In this document: positions 57,989 to 64,000 of the stretch, one piece after another
Position numbering within the stretch: the stretch's first letter is position 1
Layout: each line of letters begins with the position of its first letter
Source of the DNA: Mya arenaria
Taxonomy: Eukaryota; Mollusca; Bivalvia; Myida; Myidae
Reading direction: 5' to 3'
DNA length: 64,000 bases
Assembly (NCBI RefSeq): GCF_026914265.1
Contig: NC_069123.1
Coordinates: 54,409,473 to 54,473,472 of the forward strand
The notes under the pieces: generated by a model
What the model was told of the DNA's origin: nothing
The model's database searches: none
What the model saw: the letters and a program-made list of their open reading frames with translations, nothing else
Made by a program: the position numbers and the translations under genes

Positions 57989-58354
57989 AACTAGGCTTAA
58001 ATGTAAGACTCAGTCAGGCTATTTATATTTTTATATCATTGTTAATATATTGTCAATTAGTTTGAATATTTACATATCAAAATATGGTCGTTTCTTTTTG
58101 TACCAAGTACAATGTTAAAATATGCAAGTGTCATTAAAGACCGAGCCTTGCGCAAAACCTTCTGTTTTATATCGGTGGAAACACATAAATTTCAGCTATG
58201 CCACTTGCATTTTATAAATTAATTTCATAAAAAATGAGATTTTAATACCGTAATCCCTCCTCTGTGTAATAAATGTCTATTTAGATGCACAAGATACATG
58301 CGGATTGAGTAAGGGTTCATGCGCGTATTTTCCATAAATAGCTGGAAGATATCG

Positions 58355-58460
58355 GTAATCTGCGGCCGCCTGACCCCGGTTGATAGGCGGCCGGCCCACC
58401 CGGGTACCGGCCCGAGAGACGGGGCCGCCGAACCGGCGACACCGCCTTATCGCCGGATAA
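58355..58460. other. GC-rich island with three perfect hairpins
   Basis: In otherwise AT-rich DNA about 100 bases have roughly 70% GC. Three perfect inverted repeats follow each other: CGGCCGCCT at 58363-58371 with 58385-58393 (13-base loop), CGGCCC at 58408-58413 with 58422-58427, and CCGGCGA at 58433-58439 with 58450-58456 (10-base loop). A frame of 69 codons crosses it without recognisable protein. It could be a structured RNA, a CpG regulatory element, or part of a transposon. I cannot choose. Confidence 0.6.
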
Positions 58461-58529
58461 TAAACACAGCATGGGATATACTGAAATATATTATGTCTGA
58501 AAGTGATTCAATTATGCCATACTTATAAA

Positions 58530-60560
58530 CTGCCATGATATGTATTCATGTTACAAACATGATTGCATATAAAGGCATGTTAATCTTATCCAGCTTTTGT
58601 CAGAGGTACTTTATGGTCTCATAATACCGCCAACAAAATTAAAACTAACATCCTAGAGGTGCATGCATGTCCCTACACTTTCATTACTTGTCCTCAGAAA
58701 AAGGTAAACATAATTAAGATAGACCTCTCCCCTGATGCAGATCCGCCAATACTTTGTTTAGCCAGTCCAGGCCCTTATTTATCGAAACTTCTTAATCTCA
58801 ACATACTTAAGTAGCTTATTATGTTCATCAACATTTCTTACTTTAACTTTTTTTGATAAATAAAACTTAGTTGTTCATGATTATTAGACAGCTAACTTTG
58901 ATTAACAGTCAAAACACTTCTAACAAAATATATCATATCAAAGTTATAGAAGAAAAAAGTGAGCTTAGCTTGATCGTGTTATAACAGACTCACAAATAAA
59001 GGGAGAAACAACTCTATTCTAACGGTTATACACTACAGTGAACATAAAGTAAGTCGTTGGGGAAAAGGGTTGGACGAACAACCAAACTTACGAAGTGGTT
59101 TAAACAAACCAGTCAATCAGTGCATCGACCAGTCAATTAATATATCAAATCAATCAATCAATCAATCAATCAATGTTTCTTCCTATTAAACAATCAGTAA
59201 AGCACATTATCAATAATAAATCGACCATTTAAACAGCAACAATTTTTGTTTGGATTTTATTTTATTTTCCAGTTTAAAAAAAATATGAATAAATGATGAT
59301 AGACATTGTGGACACAGCCTTCTTTACAATTCAAGTACCATCTCTAGTTTCTCAATTATTGTTTATTTTAAATGTTTACACACCTCGCACCGAAGTTAAG
59401 TCATCAACTTCAGTGACCAAGCGTGCGGTGTGAAATTGCAATTACATACTATAAACTTACAGCACCATTAAACCACGTCCATATGTTTATTTCATTTCAG
59501 TTTATATTTTAATCACGATACTGAAACCATAATTGAAAATACCGTGAGCGTTTTTTCCACCAAAATTAGCTTTATCAATGATTGTGACGAGTGAAGAAGC
59601 ACGCGATACATGTATTAATAATCCGGGAACTAAATCGGCCAGAACTTACGGACTTCAGCTTCTTAAAAGTCAATATTATTATGGCTTTACATAGTATTGA
59701 TTTTCACTCGAAACTTAATTTGTATTTAATTTATTGTGTTTGAAATCTTAGAGGAAAAGAAGGCAACGGTATAAAAACGAAAAAAAACCCTGCTTAAATG
59801 CATTATGTTTCCATTTTGGTTCTCCTTTCAGAAAGTCACGACGTCTGTAGCTATTATAGATTTATCATATGTTACAGAATTCTCTTATCAACACCATCTC
59901 TTAACATCTGGGTACAAACTTTCCCGTAAAAAATGAAGGCAATTTAACAAATAAACATATGATATCGACATGCAGGCTTCTATATTTTATTCACGAATGT
60001 TTGATGTCATGGTTTTGGTTAAAGAATATTATCACGAAAAATAAACACAGTCAAATGGAATTTCATAGTGTGTTGGACCTTTTTTCTTTTTTCTTTTGTT
60101 TTTGGAAATTATCAGCATCTACATACTGTTAATAGGTAAATTGCCATTATTGGCCATTATGATGGAAGAATTGTGTACAAATTACACCAGATTGCACGTT
60201 AGGCTAACTTTTATTAAGGAGGATGCCGCAAACCCTTTTATAGCCGACTTCGGGTTCTTTGAGAGGGGTGCACGTTCTTAGCTACGCATCAAACTGTGCC
60301 CTTCTTACGTCAAATCCTGAAAATCCAGGCCTGTGTTGTATTAGTGATAGGTATAATGGTAAATAGTGAGAATCTGGTCAGACCACGAAACTTTGTATAA
60401 TAGTACCTTCCAACCACACAGTACCCTTCTTTAAAGTAATGTGTAAAATGAGTACATTTATAATATCAGGAGCACTGAGAATAACCACTTTGTCAATTTT
60501 ATCACAGGTTCTTCCTCTCTGATACCGTGAATTTAATCCCGTTACATGTAAATGACATGC
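58530..60560. other. Region upstream of SoxE, no gene recognised
   Basis: The region contains a short (CAAT)n tract at about 59140-59175 and an imperfect hairpin at 59379-59432. Otherwise it is AT-rich. Because SoxE genes in animals have extended control regions, enhancers may lie here, but none can be read directly. Confidence 0.4.
59379..59432. other. Imperfect hairpin with a 5S-rRNA-like box
   Basis: Pairing segments CACAC/GTGTG, CGCAC/GTGCG and GAAGTT/AACTTC form a stem with an asymmetric bulge and an 8-base loop. The left arm holds CACCGAAGTTAAG, which matches the box-A part of 5S rRNA, but the rest of 5S is absent. It may be a decayed 5S-derived repeat or a chance hairpin. Confidence 0.35.
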
Positions 60561-60589
60561 GCTCACGACTCAACTCGCGCCGCTGCGCA

Positions 60590-60891
60590 GCCCATGACAT
60601 CGGGTGGGCGGAGTTATACACAGTAGCTCAATACTATTGGCTGCCGAGTGAGTTAGCCGGTAGCTATTTCTCTCAAACGTTCATAGAATTATAAACATAA
60701 TCATACTGACAGCTCGTATGAACGGCGTGTTAATTTAAATCTGGAAACATTTTGTATTCATTAATGTTTAACATATCAAGCCATTTGTAACGGACTTTGT
60801 AGTATCACTGGTGCAAAGGACAGACAAAATATATCAAGGTGATTAAAGACTTCTTCTTTGTCAGAGCGTGTGAGTGAACCTTACAGTATTA
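60590..60891 (+). promoter_or_regulatory. Candidate SoxE promoter and 5' UTR
   Basis: A GC-box-like GGGTGGGCGGAG lies at 60602-60613 and an inverted CCAAT (ATTGG) at 60636-60640, preceded by a CpG-rich patch 'actcgcgccgctgcgcag' (about 60573-60590). There is no clear TATA box at the right distance. The start site cannot be fixed. Confidence 0.4.
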
Positions 60892-60924
60892 ATGTTAGAT
60901 ATATCGAAACTCGGACCTACGACA

Positions 60925-61250
60925 ATGAGTGATTCTGAGGAGAGTCAGGGGGACCCGAGCAGCCCGGGTACCCCCAGCGTGGAGGAACTCAAGAAGGCGG
61001 TAACGGACATGGACGGTGATGGGCTTCCGGAGAAGATTCAGGAGGCCGTCTCTCACGTGCTGAAAGGGTACGACTGGTCCCTTATCCCCATGCCACAGCG
61101 CGGGCCTGGTGGGGAGAAGCGGAAGCCGCATATCAAACGGCCAATGAACGCATTCATGGTGTGGGCCCAGGCCGCCCGTCGGAAGCTGGCGGACCAGTAT
61201 CCCCACCTTCACAATGCAGAACTCAGCAAGACATTGGGGAAACTATGGAG
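60925..61250 (+). CDS. SoxE: SoxE (Sox8/9/10-type) transcription factor, first coding exon, partial
   Basis: From the ATG at 60925 the exon encodes 108 codons plus two bases. Residues 1-30 are acidic and Ser/Pro-rich. About 33-57 ('[20 protein letters not shown]') form the dimerisation region found only in the SoxE group. From about 68 the HMG box begins '[20 protein letters not shown]' and continues '[14 protein letters not shown]'. The donor AG|GTATGT splits the codon after Trp, exactly the intron position inside the HMG box of vertebrate SoxE genes. SoxE factors bind AACAAAG-type sites and direct cell fates (glia, cartilage-like tissue, gonad). The start at 60925 has A at -3 and is favoured over an in-frame ATG at 60892 with T at -3, which would add 11 residues. 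The remainder of the HMG box and the activation domains must lie beyond 64000. The exon is far more GC-rich than its surroundings. Confidence 0.95.
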
Positions 61251-64000
61251 GTATGTATATATACTTGACGATGACAACATACGAACTCACAAAAGCACGG
61301 CTATTTAACTTCTTTTAAGATTATAGTCTTAACCTATCTGCTTTTAAGCAAAGACAGCCACTTACCACTTAAAATTCATCAGAAGTCTTGATTTTAGAAT
61401 ATTCAAGTGATGATGGTTGAACGATTGTATCATTTCCGAGTGCATGTTTAGGGCGAGATATCATCGCCAATGCCCCTATAAATATTCCCGAGCATTTGGG
61501 TGGCACGTGTAACATCTGGGACCACATTCGGGGCCTCTAACAAGTGGTTCCCTAGACAACATTTACCATCTCGTATATTGTTGCGTCTCGAACTATTATA
61601 GCAATTCCTTATCAGCATTCAATCATAAATTTTGAAGTTTTCGATTCGCACAAAACCTGTGGTTTTCTGAGTTCAGGTTTTCTTACATGAAAAGTAACAC
61701 ATTTGCCGATATAAAGCCACGATAAATCACAACAACCTAAGTAACTATTGTCCATCATGTTGGTGACTAACGCTGCATCAATGTATATTGTCTGAAAGTA
61801 CGCGTCGAACCGTGTTACGTTCTTACATTTGCACGTAAATGATATTTTACCGTCTTGAATGATTGGCCGTATTTCTGCAACTATAGACGAAGAAAGGCTT
61901 TTATGTTTCAATGGAATGATGTACGAAATGGGATTCTGTCACAAAGTAAACCTGTGTATAACAACATATGTCTAAATAACACTCATTATGGGATCTCTCA
62001 TAAGAATTACGAAAACAAAAACGTACGCTGAATTTTGGATACAACAAATAAATCCTATAAATTAAAGAGTTTTAAATGACAACGTCTCGATGTACAAGAA
62101 TGTTCTATAGATCTACTGGATGCATTTGTTTACATTATTGGGATTAAGAATTTTCTTCTTTCAATATCAAGTACATTGTTTTGCTTAAAAACGGAATCAT
62201 ACTTAAAAAAGTAATCAAGGAATGTTTGGGAAGAAAGATATGAACGCTTTGCTTTGTTTTTTCTTTTGCTTAATATAACAGAGAGAGGTAAATGCAAATA
62301 TAGTCACAAGTTGGAGTCTATGTTCCTTGACCAAGCCCACCTTTTGTTACATTGGCATCATCATATTCGTGCACAAGTAAGTTCGTACCACAAACCTATT
62401 TTTCGTACCGTGAACTCAGATCTACAAGGACTTGATCTGCAAACGATAAATCAAAAGCAAATATTGATAACACTTAAAAGATAACACAGACTTGTTACCA
62501 AAATCTGACAAATGACGTGAATAAAGAACTTACGAATATATCCGTATTTCATGGGCTCTGGTATAGCGTGCAAGGTCTGGTGGCGTGTGTCTGCGAGGTC
62601 GCTGCTACTTTGTCATGGAACTTCCAACCTTTTATGTCTAATGCGACGCCCGGTCTTTGATTTTCATGAACAGACCCATAAACAGATTATGCTTTGATAG
62701 TCGTTAGTGTTCATTTCATTAAACACGTTTATACATTTTTCTATCGAATTGAAAAATAACCTTAATTGACTGTGTACGCCGATCGTTTTAGCGTGTTTAA
62801 ACGAATCTTTGCAAAGCTGCTTTAAAATATTATATTTCTTATGCCCTTCTACAGTTGGCTTGAAAATCAACCACCATACAAGATATTTCATACGATGCCG
62901 AACCATTGAAGTTTTATATGGGACATTTAGTAACAACTTAAATAATTACATTACAGTAATTTACAAAATCCCGTTAATATTTGCAACTGTTTTATTCAGA
63001 AATGTAATCTAGAAAGAAATGTGTCAGATGAATTCAACAGGAGCACGTATGTTTATTAATACATTTCATAATTATTTTACTGGTTTATTTTTATCAGCCG
63101 TGATTAAATAACTGTCATACAACCACAGGATGCCTCAAGTACCTGTTTACTATTTTTGAAGATGTATACACTTTTAAAATGGTATGATATGGTTGACCAA
63201 ATTGTTCGTGTTTTGCGGGATGGTTTGTCGACTATGTAGACAGATCTTGAATTTGGAATGTAACAGTTCCGGCGAAGGAGTTGTACTTTCCGTGCACTTA
63301 TCTCGAACTCGCATCGTCCTTTCCTTTTCGAGTATTGTTATAGTGCGAAAATAATATAATCTCAAGTATGTATTGGAGCGCCATGTTTTCGTACTCGAGC
63401 AGGGATTCTAATTGAAATAATTAGGGTTAATTAAGAGCGGGCGGGTGTAACATGCGGTAAGCCTTCGGAGAGCGCTACTTCGAGACCGCTGGTCAGTTGG
63501 AAGCACTTCACGGAGTAAGGGCCTTCTCATCAAGTAGACAAGGTCAATGGGCACCATGAATTGGAACGTAAAGCAAACAAATATAAGAGCAGATCTTGGA
63601 TGATTCACATAAATATATAATCTCATCGCATTAAAAAAAGTTAAGTTTGATTTCATCGACGCTGAAATTCAACCGAAGACGGATGTCTTTCATTAAGGTG
63701 AAATGCACGTATTTAATGATATCAGTAGCAATAATTTAAAAGAACAAATATAAAAAAATACATGTCGTCAATGATCAGTGATTGATTTGTCAACATTCAA
63801 CAGTTTGCGGTATTGTCATTGATTTATTACGATCGTTCAGTGTCATTGCAACACCGAGGCATGTCAGCGAGCCGCTATATCCCCAAATGCCTGTCAACGA
63901 CCCGGGATATAGACCTCCGAGCAAATATTTTAATAACATGTGACAAGCGAGCATGTAAGCGGGTATCTGCAGGCGTACATTCATATGCATGTCACCAACT
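61251..64000 (+). other. SoxE intron 1 (to the window edge)
   Basis: I searched for the second half of the HMG box (expected to continue L-L-N-E-x-E-K-R-P-F) and did not find it, so the intron is at least 2.75 kb. Short open frames in it have no domain. No SINE head or tandem array is evident, so this is the longest repeat-poor stretch in the window, in keeping with a developmental gene intron. Confidence 0.6.

Noticed and set aside
59379..59432. A 5S rRNA gene
   Set aside because: Only ~13 bases match; boxes further downstream and the terminal stem are absent.
60874..60924. Longer SoxE N-terminus starting at a GTG (60874) or the ATG at 60892
   Set aside because: GTG is not expected as a start here, and the ATG at 60892 has a weak context; the ATG at 60925 starts the acidic Ser-rich sequence typical of SoxE. 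It cannot be fully excluded.

Overview
The window looks like nuclear DNA of a bivalve mollusc. It is AT-rich, gene-poor and intron-containing. Three conserved animal genes can be read from spliced exons, and the space between them is filled with tRNA-derived SINEs (one with a MetaSINE-like central domain), worn LINE fragments, elements carrying internal ~160-bp tandem repeats of the kind described in bivalves (pearl/HINE-like), and very long minisatellites. The bivalve assignment is inferred from repeat style and gene content. The species is not determined.

Layout. (1) 2508-6745, plus strand: a complete four-exon coding sequence for a SAMD8/SMSr-type sphingomyelin-synthase-related protein of 418 aa (SAM domain, membrane segments, His-His-Asp triad). 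(2) 7-20 kb: repeats. A 45-bp minisatellite is split by a ~400-bp SINE, followed by a 77-bp tandem array. An ~8-kb composite (about 10955-18970) can be read as one host repeat carrying several nested insertions, because a nearly empty version lies at 23812-25590. (3) 20534-23255, plus strand: a complete four-exon PHF5A (SF3b subunit, 110 aa), with a long trinucleotide microsatellite just before its start codon and a 535-bp inverted-repeat element in intron 1. (4) 23.8-40.5 kb: the second composite copy, a MetaSINE-like element, microsatellites, two separate minus-strand LINE fragments, and long stretches with no recognisable gene. (5) 40.5-57 kb: five unrelated minisatellite families in sequence (29, 41, 58, 17 and 25 bp units), more than 13 kb of tandem DNA. 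(6) 58.3-58.5 kb: a compact GC-rich island with three perfect hairpins. (7) 60925-61250, plus strand: first coding exon of a SoxE (Sox8/9/10-type) transcription factor, with the donor inside the HMG box; the rest of the gene lies beyond the window.

The three genes (sphingolipid enzyme, splicing factor, developmental transcription factor) have no evident functional link. No operon logic is expected. I see no CRISPR array, bacterial operon, rRNA gene or functional tRNA gene. The most interesting material is structural: the nested-element stack with its paralogous empty site, the THAP-domain-bearing inverted-repeat element, the block of giant minisatellites with opposite strand skew, the triple-hairpin GC island, and a 33-bp palindrome flanked by direct repeats. 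All periods, boundaries and copy counts were read by eye and are approximate unless single-base coordinates are argued in the entry.
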